Source: Phycisphaerales bacterium
GTDB lineage: Bacteria; Planctomycetota; Phycisphaerae; Sedimentisphaerales; Anaerobacaceae
Assembly (NCBI GenBank): GCA_003141275.1
Contig: PLLM01000016.1
Location: 1 to 63,696, forward strand
Reading direction: 5' to 3'
DNA: 63,696 nucleotides
Positions 51,491 to 59,188 of this stretch are shown in pieces (within the stretch, counting starts at the first letter, position 1; each line of letters begins with the position of its first letter). The notes below the pieces were generated by a model that saw only the letters and a list, made by a program, of their open reading frames with translations, searched no databases and was not told the DNA's origin. The translations under genes and the position numbers were made by a program.

Positions 51491-52831
51491 ATGGCCAGTA
51501 TCGTAAAACAATCGACGACTGATGGGACGCGATATTTAATCCAGCTTAGTCCGGGGGAAAATGAGGCAAGGCCGAAAATCAGCTTGGGTAGAGTAACTAA
51601 AAACCAAGCCGAAACTGCAAAGGTTAACATCGAAAGTGTAATCAGGTGCAAGGATGCAGGGGCTATAATGCCCCCTGCTGTGCAAGAATGGCTCAAAGGT
51701 ATATCAGACGGCCTCAGGAAGCGTTTAACGGCCCTTGGTATTATCGAGCCGACAAAAGACGGCCCAAACATCACGGTTGCCGATTTAGTAAGCCGGTATA
51801 TTGTGAGCCGCCCAGACGTGAAGGCAATCACAAAGGGTAAATGGCAGAACGCCTATAATAAGCTATCTGCGTTTTTCCGAAATCAGAATATCGAGGATGT
51901 TACCGTTCAACAGGCAAAGGATTTTCGGATTTATTTGAAAACTGTTGGCCAGCTATCGGAAAATACTGTGCGGAGATTGATAGGTTTATCGAGGCAGTTT
52001 TTTAAGGCGGCGATTGACGCGGGCTTACTGAGCAAGAATCCTTTTGCCGGTCAAGCAATATCCGTTAGGGCAAACCCCGAAAGATTTTATTATGTCAATC
52101 AGGAAATGGCCTTAAAGGTCTTAGACACCTGCCCAGATAGCGAATGGCGGCTGATATTCGGATTATCACGCTGGGGCGGTTTACGCTGCCCAAGTGAGGT
52201 ATTGGGATTGAAATGGCAAGACGTGGACTTTGAACATAGCCGTTTTACCGTTCACGCCTGCAAAACAGAACATCACGCCGACAGCGGCATTAGAATAGTC
52301 CCGATGTTTCCTGAATTAAAGCCATTGTTTCAGGACGCCTTTGATAATGCCAACGAAGGGGATATTTACTGCATAACGCGGTATAGGAAAGCCACAACGA
52401 ATTTTAGAACAACGATGACAAAAATAATTAAGCGGGCCGGATATAAACCTTGGCCTAAACTGTTTCAAAATCTTCGCAGCACACGCGAAACAGAATTATT
52501 CAAAATGACCGGCGGTAACGTCAAAGCGGTTTGTAACTGGATAGGCAATAGTCCCGAAATTGCAATGCAACATTATGCACAAGTCACCGAAGCGGATATT
52601 CAGGAAGCGGCTAAATCGTCCCTGATAAACGATGCTGAAAAAAGGGTGCAAAAAACGGTGCATAATACGGTGCAGACAGCCGATGCAACGAATCGCAACG
52701 AGCCGCAAGAGATTATCGCAAGTCCTTGTGATTGCAATGATAAGCGAGAATTTGCAACACTGTGCGAAAGTAAAAATTACCCCCAAGGGGAGTCGAACCC
52801 CTGTCTCCAGGATGAGAACCTGATATCCTAG
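51491..52831 (+). CDS. int: Tyrosine recombinase (integrase) with tRNA-derived C-terminus
   Basis: 446 residues in the integrated state. I start at ATG 51491 (MASIVKQSTTDGTRY, CAGGTG upstream). Residues about 1-80 form an arm-type N-terminus, about 90-185 the SAM-like core-binding domain, about 195-370 the catalytic domain with Arg232 (GGLRCPSE), Lys in HACKTEH, Gln326-Arg329 (QNLR; Gln in place of the usual His), Trp in CNWIGNSPE and nucleophile Tyr362 (MQHYAQV). The last 11 codons, after the att core, are antisense to tRNA-Glu and give a foreign tail. The native 72-residue tail lies at 44972-45185. The catalytic part is complete, so both forms may work. Confidence 0.94.
   Translation: MASIVKQSTTDGTRYLIQLSPGENEARPKISLGRVTKNQAETAKVNIESVIRCKDAGAIMPPAVQEWLKGISDGLRKRLTALGIIEPTKDGPNITVADLVSRYIVSRPDVKAITKGKWQNAYNKLSAFFRNQNIEDVTVQQAKDFRIYLKTVGQLSENTVRRLIGLSRQFFKAAIDAGLLSKNPFAGQAISVRANPERFYYVNQEMALKVLDTCPDSEWRLIFGLSRWGGLRCPSEVLGLKWQDVDFEHSRFTVHACKTEHHADSGIRIVPMFPELKPLFQDAFDNANEGDIYCITRYRKATTNFRTTMTKIIKRAGYKPWPKLFQNLRSTRETELFKMTGGNVKAVCNWIGNSPEIAMQHYAQVTEADIQEAAKSSLINDAEKRVQKTVHNTVQTADATNRNEPQEIIASPCDCNDKREFATLCESKNYPQGESNPCLQDENLIS
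52766..52797 (+). repeat. att site, right end of the tRNA-Glu element
   Basis: Partner of 44940-44971; exact core 52778-52797. It lies inside both the integrase frame (plus strand) and the tRNA-Glu 3' end (minus strand). Confidence 0.92.
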
Positions 52832-52850
52832 GCCACTGGACGATGGGGGC
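52778..52850 (-). tRNA. tRNA-Glu (anticodon CTC)
   Basis: 73 bases, minus strand. Acceptor GCCCCCA pairs with TGGGGGT (one G-T pair), discriminator A. The anticodon loop TTCTCAT gives CTC. T arm AGGGG-TTCGACT-CCCCT is intact, and CCA is not encoded. It hosts the integrative element, which restores its 3' end, so the gene stays functional. Confidence 0.93.
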
Positions 52851-52932
52851 AGAAACAAATCAAAAATTAAAACGCAAAAATCAAATATCTGCCGGGAAAG
52901 AGTATAGCAAAACTCACTACGAGGTCAACCAT

Positions 52933-52967
52933 AAAAAAAACAGCCGGCAGGGATGCTGCCGACTGTT
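52933..52967 (-). terminator. Intrinsic terminator of the 52995 gene
   Basis: Read on the minus strand: a 12-bp stem (AACAGTCGGCAG against CTGCCGGCTGTT, one mismatch), a 5-base loop and a run of eight T. It lies 28 bases after the stop at 52995. Confidence 0.85.
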
Positions 52968-52994
52968 ATGAATTTCATCGCATTTGAAACAGAT

Positions 52995-53315
52995 TTAATT
53001 TACTGAGCCGACGAGATGCTCCCTGGTGATGAATTGCTTTCCAATTTCGCCCGGTGTCTGGTTTTGAGCGGACTCTTGCTCCCCAAGCTTTTTTTCGAGT
53101 TTCTCGATTCGCTCGGACAGCTCTATGCGCTGTCTTGTTGCGCTGGCGGAACTTATAAGGGCAATGCCGGTGCAGACCATGAAAAGCAGATATGCCCAGG
53201 TGTGCGCACTGCTCCAGTCCGACGGCGGGTTAACAAGAGACGGCAGCACAGCCACCAGAAAACCAATCCCTATTAAATACTCCACAGCCCATACCAGCTT
53301 TCTATCCTTATTCAT
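52995..53315 (-). CDS. Small membrane protein with C-terminal coiled coil
   Basis: 106 residues: two membrane helices (about 8-28, VEYLIGIGFLVAVLPSLV; about 38-58, TWAYLLFMVCTGIALISSA), then a charged coiled coil (RIELSERIEKLEKKLGEQES). AAGGAG precedes ATG 53315 and an intrinsic terminator follows, so it is a genuine single-gene unit. No family recognised. It lies between tRNA-Glu and tRNA-Met. Confidence 0.75.
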   Translation of the reverse strand: MNKDRKLVWAVEYLIGIGFLVAVLPSLVNPPSDWSSAHTWAYLLFMVCTGIALISSASATRQRIELSERIEKLEKKLGEQESAQNQTPGEIGKQFITREHLVGSVN

Positions 53316-53504
53316 ATCTGACTCCTTGCAACTTTGTATTAAGCTTCTCTAATCAAGGCCCGCCACGACCTCTATATCTGAATCGGCGTTCTATATGACC
53401 GACGTTAAAAGGTATGTGCCTTTGCTTAGCCCAAAGCAGGATATTGACGGATGCGTCCTGTTTATCGGACGTAGATATGCCTCTCGGAATTGCCCCTATG
53501 TTAA

Positions 53505-53578
53505 TGGCGGCGGTCGGAGTCGAACCGACGACCCTGGGCTTATGAATCCCATGCTCTAACCAACTGAGCTACGCCGCC
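53505..53578 (-). tRNA. tRNA-Met (anticodon CAT)
   Basis: 74 bases, minus strand. Acceptor GGCGGCG/CGCCGCC, discriminator A, anticodon loop TTCATAA with CAT, T arm GTCGG-TTCGACT-CCGAC. Elongator-type acceptor pairing (G1-C72) excludes the usual initiator tRNA; a lysidine-modified tRNA-Ile with CAT cannot be excluded from sequence alone. Confidence 0.9.
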
Positions 53579-53725
53579 AATTGCCTTCAAATCTACAAAA
53601 CATTTTCGTTTTTTGCAAGCGATTCTTTAGCCCGACGTCCCGCAAACAGCGTCGATTTTGCTTTGACGCGGGCACCAAATCCGGCTATCCTTTCCGCGAC
53701 GCAAAATTTGATAAGGAGTCATAAA

Positions 53726-54721
53726 GTGAAATACAAACCGGCGGACAAACGATACGAGAAAATGAAATACAATCGCTGCGGACGCAGCGGCTTATTACTG
53801 CCCGCGGTCTCACTGGGCCTGTGGCACAACTTCGGCGACGTTGACGATTTCGAGACGGGCCGGGCAATCGTCCGCCGGGCGTTCGACCTCGGCGTAACCC
53901 ATTTCGACCTCGCCAACAACTATGGCCCCCCGCCCGGCTCAGCAGAGAAAAACTTCGGCAAAATCTTCAAACAGGATTTGAAGCTCTACCGCGACGAGCT
54001 GATTATCTCCACCAAAGCCGGCTACCTGATGTGGCCCGGCCCTTACGGCGAATGGGGCACAAGAAAATACCTCCTCGCGAGTTTGGACCAGTCCCTCAAA
54101 CGCCTCGGCCTCGATTACGTTGACATCTTCTATTCGCACCGCTTCGACCCCAATACCCCTCTCGATGAAACCTTGTCCGCCCTCGAATCGGCTGTCAAAC
54201 AGGGCAAGGCCATTTACGCCGGCATCTCGAATTACAAGCCGGAGCAAACTACGGAGGCGGCAAAAATCCTGCGTAATCTTGGCACGCCCTGCCTGATTCA
54301 TCAGCCGCGCTATTCGATGTTCGACCGCTGGGTTGAAGATGGTCTTCTCGATGTATTGGGCAAAGAGGGCATCGGCTGCATCTGCTTCTCGCCTTTGGCG
54401 CAGGGGCTCCTTACCGACAAGTACCTCAAGGGTATTCCCAAAGACAGCCGCGCCGCAAAGTCGTGGGGCTTCCTCAAACGCGAGCAGATTACCGAAGCCG
54501 TCGAGAAAAAAGTCGCCGCCCTCAACGAGCTTGCGAAAAAACGAGGCCAGTCGCTTGCCCAGATGGCCCTTGCCTGGGTCCTGCGTGATAAACGCGTAAC
54601 TACCGTCCTCATCGGCGCAAGCAAGGTTAAGCAGCTCGAGCAAAACGTCGCCGCACTCGATAATCTCCACTTCGCCGATGATGAGCTTAACCAAATCGAA
54701 AAGATTCTAAAAGGCGCATAA
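53726..54721 (+). CDS. Aldo/keto reductase (YghZ/Kv-beta-like)
   Basis: 331 residues from GTG 53726, chosen because AAGGAG sits 8 bases upstream; an in-frame TTG at 53663 has no such site. The NADPH-dependent reductase barrel has LGLWHNFGD, the catalytic tetrad Asp-Tyr (FDLANNYGPP), Lys (ISTKAGY) and His (FYSHRFD), and the cofactor-site end (VLIGASKVKQLEQN). Closest in pattern to L-glyceraldehyde-3-phosphate reductase YghZ, which detoxifies aldehydes. Its last 410 bases are overlapped antisense by the HNH-AP2 gene. Confidence 0.93.
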   Translation: MKYKPADKRYEKMKYNRCGRSGLLLPAVSLGLWHNFGDVDDFETGRAIVRRAFDLGVTHFDLANNYGPPPGSAEKNFGKIFKQDLKLYRDELIISTKAGYLMWPGPYGEWGTRKYLLASLDQSLKRLGLDYVDIFYSHRFDPNTPLDETLSALESAVKQGKAIYAGISNYKPEQTTEAAKILRNLGTPCLIHQPRYSMFDRWVEDGLLDVLGKEGIGCICFSPLAQGLLTDKYLKGIPKDSRAAKSWGFLKREQITEAVEKKVAALNELAKKRGQSLAQMALAWVLRDKRVTTVLIGASKVKQLEQNVAALDNLHFADDELNQIEKILKGA

Positions 54722-55308
54722 GCAGATTCATCGACTGGCGGAAAGTTCAGGCGGGCAAACTCGCCAAAATACTTTTGGGCCGCTTCGTCATAAGCCCGTG
54801 CCGCTGTAATCTCGTTGTCAAATCTGCCCAACCAAATTTTTTTCCCATTACACTTAATTTCACTTGCCCACCTGCCCTGCGACTTACGAAAGGATACGCC
54901 GAGAAATCGCGACGTTGTATTTTTTTGTTTTCTCCTGTTGCGAATATTCTGTGTTCGCGTCGCAAAACACAGGTTGCTCTTTCGATTATCGAGGGAATTA
55001 CAATTCTTATGGTCAACTACCCTTTCGTCAGTCGCATTCATTATCTCCCTGTGCATAGAGACAAACGTTGTCTTTTTCGGACTGACCAATTTGTATCGGA
55101 CCGCGTATAAGTTATTTCCACCCTTGCCGCCTGCGTACGCAACCCATTTGTAATGCCGCAGGCAGTAATAATCGTCCGGGTCTAAAATCGTCCATTGACC
55201 TTCGCCCAAGTAAATTCTGCGGTAGGTGTAGCCGTACTTCAACAGCCGATAAACCATCACCGGCCACACCAAAAAAATATCCACCCAATCCGTCAATCTA
55301 ACTTTCAT
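54310..55308 (-). CDS. HNH-AP2 (homing-endonuclease-like) protein running antisense into the reductase gene
   Basis: 332 codons, but only the first 195 or so look like protein: an N-terminal region (ILDPDDYYCLRHYKWVA), an HNH motif (SMHREIM, VVDHKNCNSLDNRKSNL) and an AP2 DNA-binding domain (SRFLGVSFRKSQGRW ... ARAYDEAAQKYFGEFARLNFP). After LNFP the frame simply continues as antisense of the reductase to the stop at 54310. HNH-AP2 proteins are free-standing homing endonucleases of phages and bacteria. The original 3' end was probably lost when it landed beside the reductase; the extra 137 residues may destabilise it. Confidence 0.8.
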   Translation of the reverse strand: MKVRLTDWVDIFLVWPVMVYRLLKYGYTYRRIYLGEGQWTILDPDDYYCLRHYKWVAYAGGKGGNNLYAVRYKLVSPKKTTFVSMHREIMNATDERVVDHKNCNSLDNRKSNLCFATRTQNIRNRRKQKNTTSRFLGVSFRKSQGRWASEIKCNGKKIWLGRFDNEITAARAYDEAAQKYFGEFARLNFPPVDESAYAPFRIFSIWLSSSSAKWRLSSAATFCSSCLTLLAPMRTVVTRLSRRTQARAIWASDWPRFFASSLRAATFFSTASVICSRLRKPHDFAARLSLGIPLRYLSVRSPCAKGEKQMQPMPSLPNTSRRPSSTQRSNIE

Positions 55309-55326
55309 ATCTCAATCTCTGGTAAT

Positions 55327-55485
55327 AAATTCTAAGTTCTAAATTCTAAGCTCTAAACAAATCCCAAATCCTAATCACCAAATGTTCAAAACCATTGGTG
55401 GCCCCGACAGGTCGAGGTTTGGGATTTCGGGTTTTGGTAATTTGAATTTGTTTAGGATTTAGTGCTTAGTGTTTAGGATTTTAGA
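55327..55485. repeat. Long imperfect inverted repeat
   Basis: A left arm rich in TTCTAA and CTAAACAAATCC and a right arm reading GAATTTGTTTAGGATTTAG fold back around a C/G-rich centre (ATTGGTGGCCCCGACAGGTCGAGG). It resembles non-coding fold-back (MITE-like) sequences dispersed in many anaerobe genomes. Confidence 0.6.
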
Positions 55486-55856
55486 TTGCTGCCTTACCTT
55501 GAAGGCACGATGTCCCGTGCGGTTCTCCGCTACTACAGAGGAACATGGTCCCCCCGCCGTTTTGCTAAGCAAAACGAGACGCGGGGGCTAACGCGCCTCT
55601 ATATATAAGGTGAAATTACGGGCATTTTAAGCACTTACAAAACATTTTGTTTTATTCAAAAATCCGTAAGTCCTTATGTCGTAAGGAATAAAAAAATAGT
55701 TAGAGAATCGCCAGATTTTTTTGGCAATATAGGTAATTTAAGAATAAGACCTCAGACCACAGACAAAAGGCAGAAGTTTAGAAATAAGAATGGAGAATGG
55801 CGAAAGCGCGGGGCAGGGAAAAACGGCAGATGGCCCCCATTATTACTTTGTAATTT
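55486..55856. other. Non-coding region between repeat and the AT-rich cassette
   Basis: About 370 bases. It has one short hairpin (GTTTTGCTAAGCAAAAC, near 55558-55575) framed by CCCCCGCC/GCGGGGG. No gene is supported. Confidence 0.45.
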
Positions 55857-56207
55857 TTATTTACTAGTAACCCAAACGTATACTTCTTCGTCATCGTCAT
55901 ATCTATGATGTTTACCCTCGAATTGTCGCATTGCCGCATCATACTGTGACATTACGAAAACTGCGTCGCTAGTTGAAGGTAGTGTTTCATTATCTAACAG
56001 TTCTAAAAATTGTACTGATGGATCATCTGATAGTATCACTTTTATTTTTACAAGTACCTTGTTAATCATCTCAACCTTAAGTTTATTTAGAGGATTATCC
56101 GATTTCTTTTTAGATAATTCTTTAGTTTCAGCCAAAAGCGACTTAAGGATCGGCCAGAGCATTTCAAATTCTGCAACTTGTGCTTTTGTTGGTGCCTTAT
56201 TAGTCAT
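55857..56207 (-). CDS. Small protein, paralogue of the next gene
   Basis: 116 residues. Shares with the protein encoded just upstream the pattern ELSKKKxDxxLNxxKLxxIN...LLDNETLPSTSDAVFVMSQY. Predicted helical with no membrane segment. AAGG precedes ATG 56207, 4 bases after the upstream stop. Last gene of a three-gene A/T-rich operon. Function unknown. Confidence 0.65.
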   Translation of the reverse strand: MTNKAPTKAQVAEFEMLWPILKSLLAETKELSKKKSDNPLNKLKVEMINKVLVKIKVILSDDPSVQFLELLDNETLPSTSDAVFVMSQYDAAMRQFEGKHHRYDDDEEVYVWVTSK

Positions 56208-56210
56208 TGC

Positions 56211-56597
56211 TTACCTTTCTTGAATTTTTTTAGGGGGCGCAGTCCTAATACCAGTTACCACTCCTTTAATAGACCAGTTCCATTGTCCGTGACCAATCTC
56301 GATATTATCTGATCGTAGTTTTTCCATGCAATTAAGATATTGTGCTAATATCATTACAACATCACTGTTCGTGGGGATGCTTTCCAAATCAAAAACTTCA
56401 AAATCGGGGAACGGCTTGTATTCTGCCCCAAGAAGTTCATTGGCTTTTTCAAGTATGCCATTGACAAGTTTTAATTTAAAAACATTGATTCCGTCATCAG
56501 GTTTTTTCTTTGATAGCAACTCGATCTCTTCATGTAATCCCTTTAACTGGGCTTCAAGTTTCTCAAACTTATTAATATCGTTCCTATTTTCTATCAT
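56211..56597 (-). CDS. Small protein, paralogue of the 55857 gene
   Basis: 128 residues, LLSKKKPDDGINVFKLKLVNGIL and FDLESIPTNSDVVMILAQY align with the neighbour. The extra C-terminus is basic. GAGGAG precedes ATG 56597. Tandem duplication with clear divergence suggests a heteromeric pair or different specificities. Not a recognised toxin-antitoxin pair. Confidence 0.65.
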   Translation of the reverse strand: MIENRNDINKFEKLEAQLKGLHEEIELLSKKKPDDGINVFKLKLVNGILEKANELLGAEYKPFPDFEVFDLESIPTNSDVVMILAQYLNCMEKLRSDNIEIGHGQWNWSIKGVVTGIRTAPPKKIQER

Positions 56598-56627
56598 TAG
56601 AACAACTCCTCATAAACACCTTTTACG

Positions 56628-57998
56628 CTATATTGGGCACTTTCGAGTAAATTCAATATATTTTGCATTAAGCACCTCTATGGGCGATCTCTGTTTACTT
56701 TCATAAACACTTACCATAAGTTTTATATCTGCATCGGTCAAAGTAATAATGCACCGTCTCTGACCTGACCAAAGATCGATAGTATTTTTGAACATTGCGG
56801 TTGAAAGTGGATTGCGCGTTACAATTATGCCAAATTTCCCAAAGTCATTTGCCAAATATCTATTTAACTGGGTTATGTGTTCTCTTTCTATTGACAGTAC
56901 ATTCTTAAGCTCAAAGACCAGTTGCTTATTACCATAGACCTCATGGATATCCTGAAGAAACTTTTCAGAACGGGTATTGTAAAAAATTAAATCCCTAATT
57001 TGTACACCTGAATCTGTTCTGACTTGTTCTGCTGCAAAATCCAAATGAGGGTAGAGTAAAGAAGCAAGTAATTGACAAACGTAATCCTCGTACTTCTTAT
57101 CTGCATTATCAGTCTTGCCAGTCGGCAGTTTTTCTATTGTCGAAATTTTACGTTTCGCAGAGAATATTGGAATCGGTCTAAATAACGGATCGTTACGACA
57201 ATCATTCTGTGTTCTCTCTTTTAGTTTTATATAAACGCTAACTACGTCATAATTTTGTCTGTTAAAATTGAGTATTTCAATTCTGGTTAAACTTTTTTCT
57301 TCTTTTAGAACGTCCTTAATATAATACTCATTTATATAATCTTCACAGTTAATCCAAGGTGCCCCTCTCAACCATCGTTTTGGTACTAGCAGTACAGGCC
57401 TTTTATCTTGTGGATTAAATGGCAATTTTACTTTTTCCGTTTTGAAGACGTTATCCTTTGTATCATAAACATTCTCCAAAGTAACATCTTCCATGGGGAT
57501 TCCAAGTTTTTGGCATTGATCCATTGTGTAATCAATAAGCCAGGATTTGAGATAATTGCATGCGATATCACTGATTCTGTCTTTTGAAATTTGGTCTATA
57601 TAAAGTTGTATCTCTTCAAAGTGAGTGAAACCACTTTTTTGAATTTGTGGGATTAATCTGAAAAGCGAAAGAATCTCAGAGGTAACCTTAGGGCCTATTT
57701 TATGTCCTTGGCGAGTTCCGGAGAAACCTAAACCTACCTCATCACACTCTGAGGATTTAATTAGGATTTCTGTTGCGGTTGCTTCATCACCTTTATTGAC
57801 CAAAAATCCTAAATAGTTGAAAGAATTGGCCAGCATAGCGTGTAGGCTTATGTCCTGCATTGATGGGGAGCGCCAAAGCAAGAAAGGATCAAGGCAAAAT
57901 GGGATATCTTCGTCTAGGAATGGTATTGCGAAATCTGTATTCTCTTGACAAACAGGTATATCAAAACAGTCTATTAATCTAGGCCTAATAAGAGCCAT
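56628..57998 (-). CDS. Large protein with C-terminal PD-(D/E)XK-like nuclease domain
   Basis: 456 residues, first gene of the cassette. The N-terminal 300 residues are unassigned (FAIPFLDEDIPFCLDPFLLW; EVGLGFSGTRQGHKIGPKV). The C-terminal 150 residues fit a restriction-endonuclease-like core: a helix (YEDYVCQLLASLLYPHLDF), Asp in IRDLIFYN, then E-x-K in LVFELKNV 25 residues later, and a following helix HITQLNRYL. Composition is A/T-rich against its surroundings. A nuclease with two small partners suggests a defence-type module, but no known system was identified. Confidence 0.6.
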   Translation of the reverse strand: MALIRPRLIDCFDIPVCQENTDFAIPFLDEDIPFCLDPFLLWRSPSMQDISLHAMLANSFNYLGFLVNKGDEATATEILIKSSECDEVGLGFSGTRQGHKIGPKVTSEILSLFRLIPQIQKSGFTHFEEIQLYIDQISKDRISDIACNYLKSWLIDYTMDQCQKLGIPMEDVTLENVYDTKDNVFKTEKVKLPFNPQDKRPVLLVPKRWLRGAPWINCEDYINEYYIKDVLKEEKSLTRIEILNFNRQNYDVVSVYIKLKERTQNDCRNDPLFRPIPIFSAKRKISTIEKLPTGKTDNADKKYEDYVCQLLASLLYPHLDFAAEQVRTDSGVQIRDLIFYNTRSEKFLQDIHEVYGNKQLVFELKNVLSIEREHITQLNRYLANDFGKFGIIVTRNPLSTAMFKNTIDLWSGQRRCIITLTDADIKLMVSVYESKQRSPIEVLNAKYIEFTRKCPI

Positions 57999-58094
57999 CG
58001 GGGTGTCCTAAAATTTAATCTTAATTAATCCCCAATTCTACCCAAACTGCTTGATTCCGTCCACAAGCATCCTGAGTTTGTCGAAGGAATCCTT

Positions 58095-58132
58095 GTCTAA
58101 TTTTTCTTTCATTGTTTTTTTCTGCGTGTTGA
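58095..58132 (+). repeat. Dispersed intergenic module B, copy 1
   Basis: GTCTAATTTTTCTTTCATTG continuing to GCGTGTTGA. Further copies at 59547-59583, 60436-60469 and 61454-61490 differ at few positions. Confidence 0.75.
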
Positions 58133-58255
58133 CCCCGTGGTTAAAAAAAGAACCCTGCCACTCGCCTGCGGCGAAAATGGCAGGGCTAAATATTTTAAGG
58201 AATCGGTGCAATCTGTGAAATCCCTTCGACCTTGCGCAGGAACGACTTTTGCGAA

Positions 58256-58483
58256 TTATACAGGCGAAGAACCTTTTGTTTTTTTCCTTTTTAGGCCAAG
58301 CATATATCCAATGGCGGCTCCGCCGGCAGCGCAGCCGGCTATGAATTTCCAAGGTTTGTTTTTTGCGCTGTCATCAATAGCCCTTATGGACCGCGTTATT
58401 TTTTTTCCTAATTTAGACGCAGATTCTTTCATGCTCATATTTTGATGTTGTGCCTTGTGTTTTTGATCAGCTTGCGTTGTCAT
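58256..58483 (-). CDS. Small membrane-anchored protein (DUF883/YqjD-like)
   Basis: 75 residues. A charged helix (MKESASKLGKKITRSIRAIDDSA) precedes a C-terminal membrane anchor (NKPWKFIAGCAAGGAAIGYMLGL) with KRKK at the end, the layout of ElaB/YqjD/DUF883 ribosome-associated stress proteins. AAGGAG before ATG 58483 supports it. It is the first of several small stress-type genes in this region. Confidence 0.7.
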   Translation of the reverse strand: MTTQADQKHKAQHQNMSMKESASKLGKKITRSIRAIDDSAKNKPWKFIAGCAAGGAAIGYMLGLKRKKTKGSSPV

Positions 58484-58943
58484 AACAATCTCCTTAAAAA
58501 AGTTTTCATCAATACCTTATTTTAACTGTAAATACGGTCACTATTGTTTCTGCGGCAACAATTTTGCTGTCTCTTTACCACAAATGACGCTTTTAAGAAC
58601 AATTCATACGAGATTAACTCTACTCTTTATAACACAGGGCAAATAAAGGGAAATAAGGATAATGCTTAAAGACGAGGCGCAAATTGCCTAATGCCGTACA
58701 ACACAAGGAAAACTGGGTCCCCGGCTCTGGCTCCCCGCCAACAGCATGCGGGGATCTCCGCTTGGTTCGACGGTGCTCACCACAGGTCGCTACGAGGGGA
58801 GAGCCAGGACTAAGCATTTAAGAGCAGCAATGTTAGTTAACACTTAGCAGGCATTTCCACATCGAGGCGTATAATATAAACAGATAAGGGTGGTTATAAA
58901 TAGAACAGTTGTGATGTGAGTATAAAAAGAAAGGTAGTGTGTT
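58484..58943. other. Gap with a fold-back repeat
   Basis: About 460 bases. 58712-58810 contains an imperfect inverted repeat (CTGGCTCCCC against GGGGAGAGCCAG) around a C/G-rich centre, like a small non-coding transposable unit. The frame on the minus strand at 58620-58817 is this repeat read as protein. Promoter elements for the 58944 gene were not resolved. Confidence 0.45.
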
Positions 58944-59108
58944 ATGGGTCTGTTGCTTTTAGTTTTTTTGATATTGATTCTCGTGGGCGGGTTGCCCAGA
59001 TGGAATTACAGCCGTAACTGGGGCTATGGCCCAAGCGGTCTATTGGGCGTCGTGCTGGTAACAGTGCTTATCCTGCTTCTGCTTGGCTACATACCACGCG
59101 GCTTCTAA
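58944..59108 (+). CDS. DUF3309 small membrane protein
   Basis: 54 residues, two hydrophobic segments separated by PRWNYSRNWGYGPSGLLG, the DUF3309 core. AAGGTAG precedes ATG 58944. Family members are tiny inner-membrane proteins often found in stress-induced clusters; function unknown. Confidence 0.85.
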   Translation: MGLLLLVFLILILVGGLPRWNYSRNWGYGPSGLLGVVLVTVLILLLLGYIPRGF

Positions 59109-59188
59109 AAACCGTATTTTCTTCTTCGCCCGATATGACACATGGCTGCAAGCAGTAACGAGGTTTAGATTATTAAATGGGGTGTCCT

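Larger units (their letters stand above)
44952..52797. mobile_element. Integrative element in tRNA-Glu, repeat-to-repeat length 7826 bases
   Basis: Delimited by direct att repeats and containing a tyrosine integrase reading into the tRNA, two excisionase-like HTH proteins, a ribbon-helix-helix protein, conserved element-type genes (45189 and the HGG protein) and a minus-strand cargo block (two membrane proteins and a Sel1-repeat protein). No capsid, terminase, relaxase or replication helicase is evident, so it is neither a complete prophage nor a classical conjugative element; a satellite or small integrative element is the best description. Base composition and codon use are more A/T-rich in the cargo than in flanking chromosome. 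Confidence 0.9.

Noticed and set aside
44952-52797. Complete prophage
   Set aside because: No capsid, portal, tail or large terminase gene is encoded in the element.
55857-56597. Toxin-antitoxin pair
   Set aside because: The two small proteins are paralogues of each other rather than an unrelated toxin and antitoxin, and match no known family.
58620-58817. Possible 65-aa protein on the minus strand
   Set aside because: Coincides with a GC-rich fold-back repeat and has no start-site support.
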